Source: Hujiaoplasma nucleasis (GTDB taxonomy: Bacteria > Bacillota_I > Bacilli_A > Izemoplasmatales > Hujiaoplasmataceae). From it: a DNA stretch of 64,000 bases. The notes beneath the pieces are model-generated. The model was given only the letters and a program-made list of their open reading frames with translations. It searched no databases and was not told the DNA's origin. Numbering within the stretch: position 1 is the first letter of the stretch; every line of letters starts with the position of its first letter. This document shows positions 8,426 through 18,119 of the stretch, in pieces. The DNA lies in NCBI RefSeq assembly GCF_013745115.1, contig NZ_CP051151.1, forward strand, positions 62,001-126,000, in the 5' to 3' direction. Both the position numbers and the translations under genes were made by a program.

Positions 8426-9346
8426 ATGGAAAAACATATACCAGTTTTATTAAAAGAAACTATTGAAAATTTGAATATTAATCCTTCAGGAATCTACGTT
8501 GATATGACTCTAGGTGGTGGTGGTCATTCTGAAGCCATATTAGAAAGACTTGAGGATGGAGAACTTATAGGTTTTGATCAAGATGAATTTGCTATTCAAA
8601 AAGCGACAGCTAGATTGTCAAAATACAAACATTTTTTTGCTATTAATGATAATTTTCTAAATGCAAAAGTAAGACTATTAGATATAGGTATTGACCAGGT
8701 TGATGGAATAGTCTTTGATTTAGGTGTATCATCATTTCAGTTTGATACCCCAGAAAGAGGTTTCTCTTATCGTTTTAACCACTTATTAGATATGAGAATG
8801 GACCAAAGTCAAAGTCTAACAGCTAGACAAATTATTAATGAATATTCTTTTAATGAGTTGGTAAAGATTTTTTTTGAATATGGAGAAGAGAAATTTTCAA
8901 GAATCATTGCGAAAAAGATTATTCTTGAAAGAGAAAAAAAACAAATTGAAACAACATTTGATTTAGTAGAAGTTATTAAATCTGCCTTACCTCAAAAAGT
9001 ATTAAATAAAAAGGGGCATCCTGCAAAAAAAGTTTTTCAAGCTTTGAGAATTGAAGTTAACAATGAGTTAGGTATTTTAGAAGAATCATTAAAAAATGCT
9101 ATTGATATATTAAAGCCTGGCGGAAGAATGGCTGTAATAACTTTTCATTCTTTAGAAGATAGAATATGTAAAAATTTATTTAGAAGCTTATCTACTATTG
9201 AAATTCCAAAAGGTTTAGCTATCATTCCTGATGAAAAACCTATTATTAATTTGGTCAATAAAAAAGTAATTATTGCTGAAGATGAAGAACTTGAGGATAA
9301 TAATCGTTCACATAGCGCTAAGTTAAGAATTATTGAAAAAAACTAG
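8426..9346 (+). CDS. rsmH: 16S rRNA (cytosine-1402 N4) methyltransferase RsmH
   Basis: RsmH (MraW) methylates C1402 of 16S rRNA. Visible: start MEKHIPVLLKE, SAM-binding MTLGGGGHSEAIL (about residues 27-39), FDLGVSSFQFD and the C-terminal GGRMAVITFHSLEDR. The length of 306 residues is normal. A TTG at 8414 is in frame but ATG 8426 lies behind GGGTGAG. A TATGATATACT -10-like sequence stands just before it, nearly identical to one before plsX. In walled relatives rsmH is followed by ftsL and penicillin-binding protein genes; here a tRNA and the accessory region follow. Confidence 0.96.
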   Translation: MEKHIPVLLKETIENLNINPSGIYVDMTLGGGGHSEAILERLEDGELIGFDQDEFAIQKATARLSKYKHFFAINDNFLNAKVRLLDIGIDQVDGIVFDLGVSSFQFDTPERGFSYRFNHLLDMRMDQSQSLTARQIINEYSFNELVKIFFEYGEEKFSRIIAKKIILEREKKQIETTFDLVEVIKSALPQKVLNKKGHPAKKVFQALRIEVNNELGILEESLKNAIDILKPGGRMAVITFHSLEDRICKNLFRSLSTIEIPKGLAIIPDEKPIINLVNKKVIIAEDEELEDNNRSHSAKLRIIEKN

Positions 9347-9356
9347 TATTAATATA

Positions 9357-9386
9357 TTGACAAAATAGGCGAGAGTATGTTATCAT
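9357..9386 (+). promoter_or_regulatory. promoter of tRNA-Gly
   Basis: TTGACA (9357-9362), 18-bp spacer, TATCAT (9381-9386) with TGT directly before the -10. It stands 15 bp before the tRNA. Confidence 0.8.
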
Positions 9387-9401
9387 ATTTTTACGTCTAA
9401 C

Positions 9402-9472
<71 letters not shown>

Positions 9473-9475
<3 letters not shown>

Positions 9476-9518
9476 TATTGAAAGCATAGGTTTGATACAA
9501 TTTGTATCAGGCCTTTTT
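9473..9518 (+). repeat. tRNA-flanking direct repeat with terminator hairpin
   Basis: Starting in the tRNA CCA, a block beginning CCATATTGAAAGCATAGG is followed by a GATAC/GTATC hairpin and T run, so it works as the tRNA terminator. The same block recurs at 43010-43020 plus 44501-44538 (split by an IS element) and, diverged, at 33810-33835. It is a candidate attachment or island boundary repeat. Confidence 0.8.
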
Positions 9519-9612
9519 ATATTGTAATAGAGCCATTCTAAGTTTTGAAGGAAATAGAAGTCACCATCTATAGTGATGATTTTTTAGTTTTATAGGGATT
9601 GGGTCAAAAAAA

Positions 9613-9714
9613 GAGATATTTATAATATCTCAAATATTTTGGTAATTAAAAACCAAAAAGTTGTTGACAAAAAATATTTGGGTGTGATACAATTTTGGTA
9701 TAGGAAAACCAAAA
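9613..9714 (+). promoter_or_regulatory. promoter framed by two TTTTGGT-N8-ACCAAAA palindromes
   Basis: TTGACA (9664-9669), an 18-bp spacer and TACAAT (9688-9693) with TGA before the -10 form the promoter. One inverted repeat TTTTGGT-N8-ACCAAAA lies upstream (9637-9658) and a second with the same half-sites and the same 8-bp spacer overlaps the -10 and start region (9693-9714). An additional perfect 8-bp palindrome (GAGATATT/AATATCTC) lies at 9613-9631. The geometry suggests a dimeric repressor or controller protein with cooperative sites. The rest of 9519-9612 shows only a weak hairpin followed by T at about 9561-9586. Confidence 0.7.
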
Positions 9715-9733
9715 AAAACGAGGAGTGAGTGTT

Positions 9734-11470
9734 TTGGAAAATAAAATTAAGCAATTGTTTTGGAATATTAGTAATGTTATAAGAGGGTATCATTCTCAAA
9801 GAGAAATGTTTGATGTTTTTGTATCTGTGTTCTTTCTTTATTATATATCCGATAAGTATAATGCGGATATAAGAAATGTAAAGATTAATAGAGACCATCT
9901 GAAGACCAAAAATATTACAAAAGAAGAACTTGAAGTGCTAGATTATTTTGAATCGTTACCATATTTTAATACCTTTAAAAAGAATGATTTGGATTTGGTG
10001 TTGAACGAGTTATCAAAGTTTGATTCAAATAGTTATATTTATATTATTGAGCAACTACTGGATATTGATCATTTTGAAATCGGTGAGGCTACTACTAATC
10101 TATATTTAACTAAGCTTTCTCAAAGACTATTTGGTGATATTAGAGGTTCTTTCGTAGATTTATGTTCAGGATATGGTACATTTATTCTCAACACATTTAA
10201 CAAAAACGATAGAACTACGAAAATTGATTCATATGAGTTAAATGATAGTAACACCTATATTCAGAAAGCTTTGAGTTTGATAATGGGTATAAACAACAAT
10301 GTACATAGAGCAAATGTTCTTACTGATTTAGGAAATGAAAAATATGATTATGTATTTAGTTCACCTCCTCTAGGGTTAAGAGTCCAAAGACAAATCGTTG
10401 AACAAAGCATTCATAGTTCTGATAGTATCATCAGTAGCTACTTGAGAGCAAACTCCACAGAATGGTTATTCGTCAATAAAGTACTTAGCAGTTTGAAAGA
10501 TACTGGTAGAGCAGTAGTAATAGTATCAAATGGTACACTTTTCAAGACTGTAGATGAAGATATAAGAAAAACAATCATAGAAAACAATATGCTTGAAGGT
10601 GTTATTAATTTATCAAGTGGATTACTTGGAAGACATACAGGTATTGAAGGTAGTTTATTGATTTTTGGAAACAATACGAATAGTTTCATAAAAATGGTTG
10701 ATGCGTCAGAAATATATTCTAAAGAACGTCACAATAAATACTTGAGCGATTTTGATATTGATAAAATCATGAGTTTATATGAGTCAGAAAAATCACATAT
10801 TTCATTAGATTCATTAAGAGAAAATGATTATGTTCTGTTAAAGAAAAGGTATGAATTTGTTGGGGAACTAGATGATTTTATTACTGTTGGAGATATTATA
10901 GAAGATACTTTCAGAGGTATCCAAATTTCTTCAAGGGATTATGAGAAAAAAATAGTAAAAAAAGGTACTGAAGGAAGTATCCAATTGTTATCTCTAGGAA
11001 ATATCTCAGAACACTTTATTGATTCTGACCTAGACACAATCAATCCAGAAGGTATAAGATATCAAAGATATATTCTAGAAGATGGAGATTTTATAATCTC
11101 TGCAAAAGGATCCAAAATCAAAACGTCAGTGTATGATAAATCCATTTTAAAAGGAGTAACAGTTCCACTTGGAAATGTGATGGTGCTTAGAATTGACAAA
11201 GAGAAATACAATCCACATTTTCTGAAAGTATTTCTTAATACACCATTAGGACTTAAATTGTTAGAGAATGCTCAAACAGGATCAACAATAGTTAATCTTA
11301 ATAAAAAGAATCTTCTTGAGCTTAAAATACCAAACATTAAACTAGAAGAACAGAACAGAATTGCAGTAGATTATTTAGTAGCAGTAGATAGTTATTCATA
11401 TGCTTTAAAAGAAGTAGAAAAGAAACAACTAGAATTAGATAGTTTCTTTAAGAACCAAAGTTGGGAGTGA
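9734..11470 (+). CDS. N6-adenine methylase-like protein fused to a Type I specificity domain
   Basis: A fusion of a HsdM-like methyltransferase (about residues 1-365) and one HsdS-like target recognition domain with a C-terminal helix (about 375-578). The SAM motif is DLCSGYGTF near residue 140 and the catalytic motif IV reads SSPPLG near residue 210, where active enzymes have N/D/S-P-P-Y/F/W; Leu in the aromatic position makes activity doubtful. The recognition domain has the usual EDGDFIISAKG and LEEQNRIAVDYLVAVD blocks. GTG 9725 is in frame, but TTG 9734 has GAGGAG at the correct distance. It is followed 4 bp later by a 171-residue gene and then by a separate, canonical hsdMSR operon with its own promoter. 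It may be a one-polypeptide modification enzyme, a decayed paralogue, or part of another defence system. Confidence 0.72.
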   Translation: MENKIKQLFWNISNVIRGYHSQREMFDVFVSVFFLYYISDKYNADIRNVKINRDHLKTKNITKEELEVLDYFESLPYFNTFKKNDLDLVLNELSKFDSNSYIYIIEQLLDIDHFEIGEATTNLYLTKLSQRLFGDIRGSFVDLCSGYGTFILNTFNKNDRTTKIDSYELNDSNTYIQKALSLIMGINNNVHRANVLTDLGNEKYDYVFSSPPLGLRVQRQIVEQSIHSSDSIISSYLRANSTEWLFVNKVLSSLKDTGRAVVIVSNGTLFKTVDEDIRKTIIENNMLEGVINLSSGLLGRHTGIEGSLLIFGNNTNSFIKMVDASEIYSKERHNKYLSDFDIDKIMSLYESEKSHISLDSLRENDYVLLKKRYEFVGELDDFITVGDIIEDTFRGIQISSRDYEKKIVKKGTEGSIQLLSLGNISEHFIDSDLDTINPEGIRYQRYILEDGDFIISAKGSKIKTSVYDKSILKGVTVPLGNVMVLRIDKEKYNPHFLKVFLNTPLGLKLLENAQTGSTIVNLNKKNLLELKIPNIKLEEQNRIAVDYLVAVDSYSYALKEVEKKQLELDSFFKNQSWE

Positions 11471-11474
11471 TGAG

Positions 11475-11990
11475 ATGCTATTAAGTCAGGATGAGTTGGA
11501 CCATGTTAATGAATCGATTAATAATCTTAGATCAAGAATTTTCATTGCTAATCGAACAGAAGATAAAAGTACATTAGATAGCTTGTTAAGTATACTTGGT
11601 ATTTCGTTTGATGAAAAGGAAGTTAGAGACGAATGGAGAATATTCTTATGTGCAGGTACGGATATCTCTAAGGATATAATCAGAAAAGTTCTTAGTGATT
11701 ATAAACTTGAAGATAGAGTAGAACTAGAATTAGATTATAAGAAGATTACGAGTATTAACTTTGATAAATTTAGAGACTCTCAAACATACAAATACATAGT
11801 CTTTGGACAAGGCCCACACAAAGCAAAGGGAATTGGAAAATATGGTAGCATCATTTCTAGGATGCAAAGTGAACCTGAACATTACCCAGAAGTAATTGTA
11901 ATGACCGATTCACAAGATAAACCACATTTATCAGTAAGTGAATTACATAAAGCAATGCAACAAATATTTAATAAAGAAGATATTGAATAA
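11475..11990 (+). CDS. small partner protein of the methylase-specificity fusion, unrecognised
   Basis: A 171-residue protein I do not recognise. The N-terminal 40 residues are helical, the centre alternates strands and helices (IFLCAGTDISKDIIRKVL), and a glycine-rich segment FGQGPHKAKGIGKYGSI precedes EVIVMTD near the end; this could be a small alpha/beta fold, but no catalytic signature is clear. It starts 4 bp after the preceding gene with GGGAG in front and is surely co-transcribed with it. The coupling suggests a dedicated partner such as a regulator or nuclease subunit. There are no membrane segments. Confidence 0.6.
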   Translation: MLLSQDELDHVNESINNLRSRIFIANRTEDKSTLDSLLSILGISFDEKEVRDEWRIFLCAGTDISKDIIRKVLSDYKLEDRVELELDYKKITSINFDKFRDSQTYKYIVFGQGPHKAKGIGKYGSIISRMQSEPEHYPEVIVMTDSQDKPHLSVSELHKAMQQIFNKEDIE

Positions 11991-12024
11991 AACCCAAACA
12001 TAAGAAGAAACATTAGTTTGATTA

Positions 12025-12033
12025 TGTTATAAT
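12025..12033 (+). promoter_or_regulatory. -10 promoter element of the hsdMSR operon
   Basis: TATAAT at 12028-12033, near TG, about 40 bp before hsdM. The expected transcript start near 12040 rules out the TTG start at 12038 and supports ATG 12074 (or TTG 12080). Confidence 0.6.
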
Positions 12034-12073
12034 AATTTTGAAAAAGACAAAAAATAATAACCAAAAGGGGAAG

Positions 12074-13822
12074 ATGAAATTGAGTAGAAATATAGACGTA
12101 AAAGCAAATATGATTTGGAACATCGCAGACACATTAAGGGATGTTTATAAAAGACATCAATATGGAAGTGTAATTTTACCATTTGTTGTTATAAAAAGAT
12201 TCGATGCAGTATTACAAGATACAAAAGAAAAAGTATATGAAACATATAAACAAGTAAAAGATTTTGATGATCACAAAGTGCTTCTAAAAAGAGCATCAGG
12301 TCATGGATTCTATAACTGTTCAAGATATACTTTAGGCTTAATATTATCTGATGCTGATAATATCGAATCTAACTTTAATGATTATGTAAATGGATTTTCT
12401 GAAGAAGTCCAAGATATATTAAGTAACTTTGAAATGCACAAGTTAATTGAAAAACTTGCATCTAATAATCTATTATACAATGTATTACAAGAAGTGAATA
12501 AAGTCGACCTACATCCTGAAACTGTATCCAATATTGAAATGGGGTATATCTTTGAAGAAACTATTAGAAGATTTAGTGAAGCACAAAATGAAGAAGCTGG
12601 AGAACACTACACTCCTCGTGAAGTTATTGAACTAATGGTCAACATCCTTTTTACTGATGAAGACTTATCGAAAACTACTGAAGCAATTACAAAAACAATT
12701 TATGATCCAGCATGTGGTACGGGAGGAATGCTTACAGTAGCAGAGAAACATTTAAGAAAGCAAAACTCATCATATAATTTAATTAGTTATGGACAAGAAA
12801 TCAATTCTGAAACATATGCTATATGTAAAGCTGATATCTTAATTAAGGGAGAAGATGCAGATTTTATTAGACATGGGAATACATTATCCAATGATAGATT
12901 TAAAGGGTATAATTTTGATTACATAATTTCGAATCCTCCTTTTGGAAAAGATTGGAAATCTGACCAAAAGAAAGTAAAAGAAGAAGAGAAACTTGGAGCA
13001 GCAGGAAGATTCCATATGGGCTTACCTTCAGTAAGTGATGGTCAAATGTTATTCTTACAAACTGCTGTTGCGAAAATGAAAGATAAAAATAAAGGCGGAT
13101 CTCGAGTGGCTATCATTCATAATGGGTCACCATTATTTACAGGGGATGCAGAAAGTGGACCTTCAAAAATTCGTCAATATATTATTGAAAACGACATGCT
13201 CGATACAATTATAGCTTTACCTAACGACATCTTCTACAATACAGGAATCGCAACCTATTTATGGGTTTTATCGAATAAGAAACCAGCACATCGAAAAGGG
13301 AAAGTACAACTTATCAATGCAAATGATATGTTTGAAAAAATGAGAAAATCATTAGGTAAGAAAAACAAAGAAATTACTCCAAAACAAATTGAATATATTT
13401 CAAAGATTTATGGGGAGTTCAAGCCAGGTGAGTTTGAATATAATGGTAATATAATTGAATCTAAAATATTCGATAATCAAGATTTTGGCTACTTGAAAGT
13501 TACTGTGGAAAGACCACTTAAGGATAAAAAAGGTGAACTTATTCTTAAACGTGGTAAAAAACAACCTGACTCAAATCTCAGAGATACAGAAAATATCCCT
13601 TTAAAAGAAGATGTAAAAGAGTATATGGAAAGAGAAGTACTGCCATATGCACCTGATGCATGGATTGATAAAAAGAAAACAAAAGTTGGCTATGAAATTC
13701 CATTTACTAGATACTTTTATAAATATATTCCACCTAGAAAATCAGATGACATCTTCTCGGAAATTAAAGAACTAGAAGACAAAGAACTTCAATTAATGAA
13801 GGAGTTGTTTGGAAATGGCTAG
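12074..13822 (+). CDS. hsdM: Type I restriction-modification methyltransferase subunit HsdM
   Basis: HsdM pairs with HsdS to methylate adenine at the host recognition site and is required for the restriction complex. Visible: the N-terminal helical domain, SAM motif YDPACGTGGM (about residue 210), catalytic SNPPFG (about 285), and the C-terminal VLPYAPDAWID...GYEIPFTRYFYKY block typical of EcoR124-type HsdM. The length of 582 residues is slightly longer than usual. ATG 12074 follows AAGGGGA closely; TTG 12080 is an alternative. The stop overlaps the hsdS start by 8 bp. Confidence 0.93.
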   Translation: MKLSRNIDVKANMIWNIADTLRDVYKRHQYGSVILPFVVIKRFDAVLQDTKEKVYETYKQVKDFDDHKVLLKRASGHGFYNCSRYTLGLILSDADNIESNFNDYVNGFSEEVQDILSNFEMHKLIEKLASNNLLYNVLQEVNKVDLHPETVSNIEMGYIFEETIRRFSEAQNEEAGEHYTPREVIELMVNILFTDEDLSKTTEAITKTIYDPACGTGGMLTVAEKHLRKQNSSYNLISYGQEINSETYAICKADILIKGEDADFIRHGNTLSNDRFKGYNFDYIISNPPFGKDWKSDQKKVKEEEKLGAAGRFHMGLPSVSDGQMLFLQTAVAKMKDKNKGGSRVAIIHNGSPLFTGDAESGPSKIRQYIIENDMLDTIIALPNDIFYNTGIATYLWVLSNKKPAHRKGKVQLINANDMFEKMRKSLGKKNKEITPKQIEYISKIYGEFKPGEFEYNGNIIESKIFDNQDFGYLKVTVERPLKDKKGELILKRGKKQPDSNLRDTENIPLKEDVKEYMEREVLPYAPDAWIDKKKTKVGYEIPFTRYFYKYIPPRKSDDIFSEIKELEDKELQLMKELFGNG

Positions 13823-15002
13823 AGCAAGAATAAAACGCGCTTTAAGTGTTGAATCGTCAAATAGAACTGTCAACTCTACAAGCTATATTGATGAAGGGTT
13901 CCCTCTTTATGGAGCAAGTGGTTATTTAGGAGATATTAACGAGTATGATCAAATAGATAAATACATTTCGATTGTCAAGGATGGTGCAGGTGTAGGTAGG
14001 GTAAATCGCAATCCGGAGAAATCTTCCATTGTAGCAACTATGAATTACCTTTTACCAAAAAGGGGATTTGATTTAAATTTTCTATACTGGGTATTGTCTG
14101 TATTTAACTTTGATTTGTATATAAATGGTTCAACAATACCTCATATATATTTCAAAGATTATTCGAATGAATATTTCGATTTTCCAACGAATAAACATCA
14201 ACAATCAATAGCAAATTTTCTTGATAAAAAAATTGATAAAATCAACGAACTTATTCAAGTTCAAGAAGATGCTATTGTAAAATTTGAGGAATATAAGCAA
14301 CAAGTTATAAGTGAAACCATAAATTTTGGTTTAGAAAAAGATAACCTAGTTGACTCTAAATATGAATGGATCAAAAAAATACCTGCGCATTGGGAAATTG
14401 AAAAAGTTGCTAGAACAACATATTTAAAAGGTCGAATTGGATGGCAAGGACTTAAGAGTACCGAATTTAAAACTGAAGGACCTCACCTTGTTACTGGTAC
14501 TGATTTTAACAATGGATATGTTGACTGGGATAACTGTGTAAGAGTAACAGAGCAAAGATATGAAGAAGCGAAATTTATTCAAGTTCAGGAAGGAGACCTA
14601 TTAATAACAAAAGACGGTACAATTGGAAAAGTTGCAATTGCACAAAACGCTCCTGAAAAAGTATCGGTGAATAGTGGAATTTTTGTAACAAGGCCTTTAC
14701 ATAACGAATATATTAATAAGTACTTTTACTACTTGATGTTATCTAATGTTTTTAAAGAATTCTTTCAATTGACTTTAACAGGTAATAGTACTATTTTACA
14801 TCTTTATCAAGGAGTTTTTTCTCAATTTAGATATCCATTACCACCTAAGGCGGAACAAATAGAGATAGTAAATTACCTAGATAAAAAAACAGAAGAGATA
14901 GAACAATTGATTCAAATTAAGAAAGATAAGATTGAAAAATTAAATGAATATAAAAAGTCATTGATTTATGAAGCTGTGACTGGGAAAATCGAGGTGATGT
15001 AA
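13815..15002 (+). CDS. hsdS: Type I restriction-modification specificity subunit HsdS
   Basis: HsdS determines the bipartite DNA target. Two recognition domains (about residues 5-135 and 195-345) are each followed by a conserved helix (HQQSIANFLDKKIDKINELI and AEQIEIVNYLDKKTEEIEQLI), the arms that set half-site spacing. The first domain is short at its N-terminus and lacks the usual lead-in of about 20 residues. TTG 13809 is in frame but ATG 13815 has AAGGAG upstream. It overlaps hsdM by 8 bp and abuts hsdR exactly, a strongly coupled operon. Confidence 0.93.
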   Translation: MARARIKRALSVESSNRTVNSTSYIDEGFPLYGASGYLGDINEYDQIDKYISIVKDGAGVGRVNRNPEKSSIVATMNYLLPKRGFDLNFLYWVLSVFNFDLYINGSTIPHIYFKDYSNEYFDFPTNKHQQSIANFLDKKIDKINELIQVQEDAIVKFEEYKQQVISETINFGLEKDNLVDSKYEWIKKIPAHWEIEKVARTTYLKGRIGWQGLKSTEFKTEGPHLVTGTDFNNGYVDWDNCVRVTEQRYEEAKFIQVQEGDLLITKDGTIGKVAIAQNAPEKVSVNSGIFVTRPLHNEYINKYFYYLMLSNVFKEFFQLTLTGNSTILHLYQGVFSQFRYPLPPKAEQIEIVNYLDKKTEEIEQLIQIKKDKIEKLNEYKKSLIYEAVTGKIEVM

Positions 15003-18000
15003 ATGAATGAGTATAATGAAAAACGATTAGAAGATACTATAGAAGAATATTTAATCAGTGAAAATGGTGGATACACGAAAAGTACAGATTCTGATTTTAA
15101 TGCAGAGCTGGGATTAGACACTGAGAAATTACTTGCTTTCATAAAAACATCACAAGAATTTGAGTGGGATAAGTTTGCTAACAAATTTAAAAATAATCCT
15201 GAAAAGAATTTCCTATTAAAGATGGATGAGGCAATTAAAAAACAAGGGATACTAAAGGTTTTGCGATCAGGATTTAAAACAAGAGGAATCAAGTTTAGAA
15301 TGGTTTATTTTAAACCTGTTTCTTCATTAAATGATATCGATAGAATCAACTACTCAAAAAACATATGTAATGTTGTTAGACAATTACATTATCAAGTGAA
15401 AGGTAATAATTCACTTGATATGGTTCTTATGGTAAATGGGATACCACTTGTAACGATGGAATTAAAGAACCAATTTACAGGACAGAATGTAGAAAATGCA
15501 AAACATCAATACAGGTATGATAGAGATCCTAATGAGGCAATTTTTAAATATAAATACCGTTCATTAGTTCATTTTGCTGTTGATGTTAAAGAAGTATATA
15601 TGACGACTAGACTTCAAAAAGAAAATACATTCTTCCTACCTTTTAATCAAGGAACTAATGGTTCTGGTAATGTTGGTGGTAAAGGAAATCCTGTAAATAT
15701 CAATGGATTTGACACAGCTTATTTATGGGAAAAAGTATTGCAAAAAGATAGTTTGCTAAACATTATCCATAAGTATATGCATGTCGAGGAAGTTGAGAAA
15801 ACCGATAGAAAAGGAAACCAAATTAAGAAAGATATTGTTATTTTCCCTAGATATCATCAACTAGATGTAGTAACAAAACTGATTGATGATGTGAAACAAA
15901 AAGGTTCAGGAGATAACTATCTAATCCAGCATAGTGCTGGTAGTGGTAAATCCAATTCTATTGCTTGGTTGGCTTATCGATTGGCAGGATTGCATAACGA
16001 TAATAATGAGCCAATCTTTAACTCAATCATAGTTGTCACAGATAGAAGAGTTTTAGATTCTCAATTGCAAGATACTATTTATCAATTTGATCATATGGAT
16101 GGTTTAGTTGAAAAGATTGATGAAAAGAAAACGTCTCAACATTTAAAAGAAGCGATAAATGATAATAAAAAAATCATTATATCTACTATCCAAAAATTCC
16201 CTGTAGTATATAAAGAGATTAATGGAAGCAATAAAACATTTGCAGTCATCGTAGATGAAGCACATTCATCTCAAACTGGCGAAGATGCTAGAAAATTAAA
16301 GGAAGCTCTAGCTGATAAAGAAGCGCTACTAGAAGAATATGCTAGACTAGAAGGATTGGATGAAGAACAAAGAGACTTAGAAGAAGATAAAGTGGTTCAA
16401 GAGTTGATTTCACATGGAAAACATACGAACCTATCCTTCTTTGCATTTACAGCTACACCAAAAGTAAAAACACTTCAATTATTTGGACATAGATTAAATG
16501 ATGGCACATATAGACCTTTCCATATTTATTCAATGAGACAAGCAATTGAAGAAGGATTTATATTAGACGTGCTGCAAAACTATATGACTTATAATACGTA
16601 CTATCAAATCGCCAAGAAAATAGAAGATGATCCAACATTAGATGCATCACGTGCAGCTTCAGCAGTTGCAAAATTCCAATCATTACACCCTCATAACATT
16701 TCTCAAAAAGTTAAAATAATTGTAGAACATTTTGATACAATAACTAGACACAAAATTAATGGTAAAGCCAAAGCTATGATTGTTACTGCAAGTAGATTAC
16801 ATGCAGTTAGATATTATCAAGCTTTAGTGAAATATATTAAAGAAAATGACTATAAACACTTAGATGTTCTAGTGGCATTTAGTGGAACAGTCAACGATGA
16901 TGGAATAGAGCATACTGAAGTTAGTTTAAATAAACTCAATCAATATGGTTATCATATTAAAGAGAGTCAACTGCCAGAGTACTTTGAAAGTGAAGACTTT
17001 AATATGCTTGTTGTTGCCGAAAAATATCAAACTGGATTTGATCAGCCATTACTACACACAATGTACGTAGATAAAAAACTAAGTGGTGTAAAAGCTGTTC
17101 AAACACTTAGTAGATTAAATAGAACAACAAAAGGTAAAGAGGATACTTTTGTACTAGACTTCGTAAATGATGCAGAAGATATTCAAAAATCATTCCAGCC
17201 ATACTATGAAGCAACCATTTTAGAAAACGGTACTGATCCAGATATCTTATATAATTTAAAATCAGACCTTGATGACTATAAGATGTATTTGTCTCATGAA
17301 GTACATGAATTTGCAAAAGTGTATTATTCTACTTCGGATGAACTTAAAAATATGGGTCGATTAACTAATCATTTACAACCGGCAATTGAAAGATACAATG
17401 AAAGAGAACCTGAAGAACAAAATCAGTTCAAAGCAGACTTACAATCTTTCAATCGTTTATATGCCTTCATAATTCAAGTTGATAGAATGTTTGATAAGGA
17501 GCTTCAAGAATTTTATGTGTACGCTAGAATGTTACAAAAAATCTTACCAAAAGGAGATATTGGTAAGATAGAATTAGATGATAAACTAGTTTTAGAATAC
17601 TATAAAATTGAAAAGAGCTTTACTGGTTCTATTGAATTAGAAAAAACAGAAGGTATGGTTTCTGCAATTAAAGGTGGTAGTGGAGGTAAAGAACAGAAGA
17701 AAGATCCATTGTCAGTTATCATCGAGAAATTTAATGAACGATTTGGTACAGAATGGTCTGAAGCAGATAAAGTATTAATGCAGCTTGAGTCTAGGTTGCT
17801 AAAAAGTGATCAATTACTTGGGTTAGGTAAATCACCTGATAGAAAAACGTTTGATGATATTTATGAACGTGAAGCAGAAAATGTTATTGCTGATCAATAC
17901 TTTGAGAATGCTGAAATATTTAGTTATTTAATGCGAAACCCAGATGCGAAGCAATACTTGATAGCAGAAATGAAAGAAAAAGTATATCACGCTATTACTA

Positions 18001-18008
18001 AAAGATAG
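15003..18008 (+). CDS. hsdR: Type I restriction-modification endonuclease/translocase subunit HsdR
   Basis: HsdR translocates unmodified DNA and cuts it at a distance. Visible in 1001 residues: N-terminal PD-(D/E)XK nuclease with DMVLMVNGIPLVTMELKN (about 137-154), Walker A HSAGSGKSNS (about 310), DEAHSSQ box (about 420), motif III FTATPK and motif VI TLSRLNRT, then a helical C-terminus that docks on HsdM. Size and motifs match the EcoR124-type subunit. It follows hsdS without a gap. The system looks complete and intact. Confidence 0.95.
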   Translation: MNEYNEKRLEDTIEEYLISENGGYTKSTDSDFNAELGLDTEKLLAFIKTSQEFEWDKFANKFKNNPEKNFLLKMDEAIKKQGILKVLRSGFKTRGIKFRMVYFKPVSSLNDIDRINYSKNICNVVRQLHYQVKGNNSLDMVLMVNGIPLVTMELKNQFTGQNVENAKHQYRYDRDPNEAIFKYKYRSLVHFAVDVKEVYMTTRLQKENTFFLPFNQGTNGSGNVGGKGNPVNINGFDTAYLWEKVLQKDSLLNIIHKYMHVEEVEKTDRKGNQIKKDIVIFPRYHQLDVVTKLIDDVKQKGSGDNYLIQHSAGSGKSNSIAWLAYRLAGLHNDNNEPIFNSIIVVTDRRVLDSQLQDTIYQFDHMDGLVEKIDEKKTSQHLKEAINDNKKIIISTIQKFPVVYKEINGSNKTFAVIVDEAHSSQTGEDARKLKEALADKEALLEEYARLEGLDEEQRDLEEDKVVQELISHGKHTNLSFFAFTATPKVKTLQLFGHRLNDGTYRPFHIYSMRQAIEEGFILDVLQNYMTYNTYYQIAKKIEDDPTLDASRAASAVAKFQSLHPHNISQKVKIIVEHFDTITRHKINGKAKAMIVTASRLHAVRYYQALVKYIKENDYKHLDVLVAFSGTVNDDGIEHTEVSLNKLNQYGYHIKESQLPEYFESEDFNMLVVAEKYQTGFDQPLLHTMYVDKKLSGVKAVQTLSRLNRTTKGKEDTFVLDFVNDAEDIQKSFQPYYEATILENGTDPDILYNLKSDLDDYKMYLSHEVHEFAKVYYSTSDELKNMGRLTNHLQPAIERYNEREPEEQNQFKADLQSFNRLYAFIIQVDRMFDKELQEFYVYARMLQKILPKGDIGKIELDDKLVLEYYKIEKSFTGSIELEKTEGMVSAIKGGSGGKEQKKDPLSVIIEKFNERFGTEWSEADKVLMQLESRLLKSDQLLGLGKSPDRKTFDDIYEREAENVIADQYFENAEIFSYLMRNPDAKQYLIAEMKEKVYHAITKR

Positions 18009-18066
18009 ACTATCTCATTATCAAGTTTTAGCACTACAATTTAATGAACAAATAGAATTAGAAAAT

Positions 18067-18103
18067 AGCGATCCAGCTTTTAATTTAGTTGAATCGCTTT
18101 TTT
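18067..18103 (+). terminator. terminator after hsdR
   Basis: AGCGAT (18067-18072) pairs with ATCGCT (18093-18098) around a 20-nt loop, followed by T6. It ends the restriction operon. Confidence 0.6.
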
Positions 18104-18119
18104 GTATAGTTCAATAAGG

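Noticed and set aside
9561-9586. Additional small RNA gene between tRNA-Gly and the fusion gene
   Set aside because: Only a 4-bp stem with a short T run is seen; too weak to support an RNA gene.
12038-12074. TTG 12038 as hsdM start
   Set aside because: The -10 element ends at 12033, so the transcript would begin at or after this codon.
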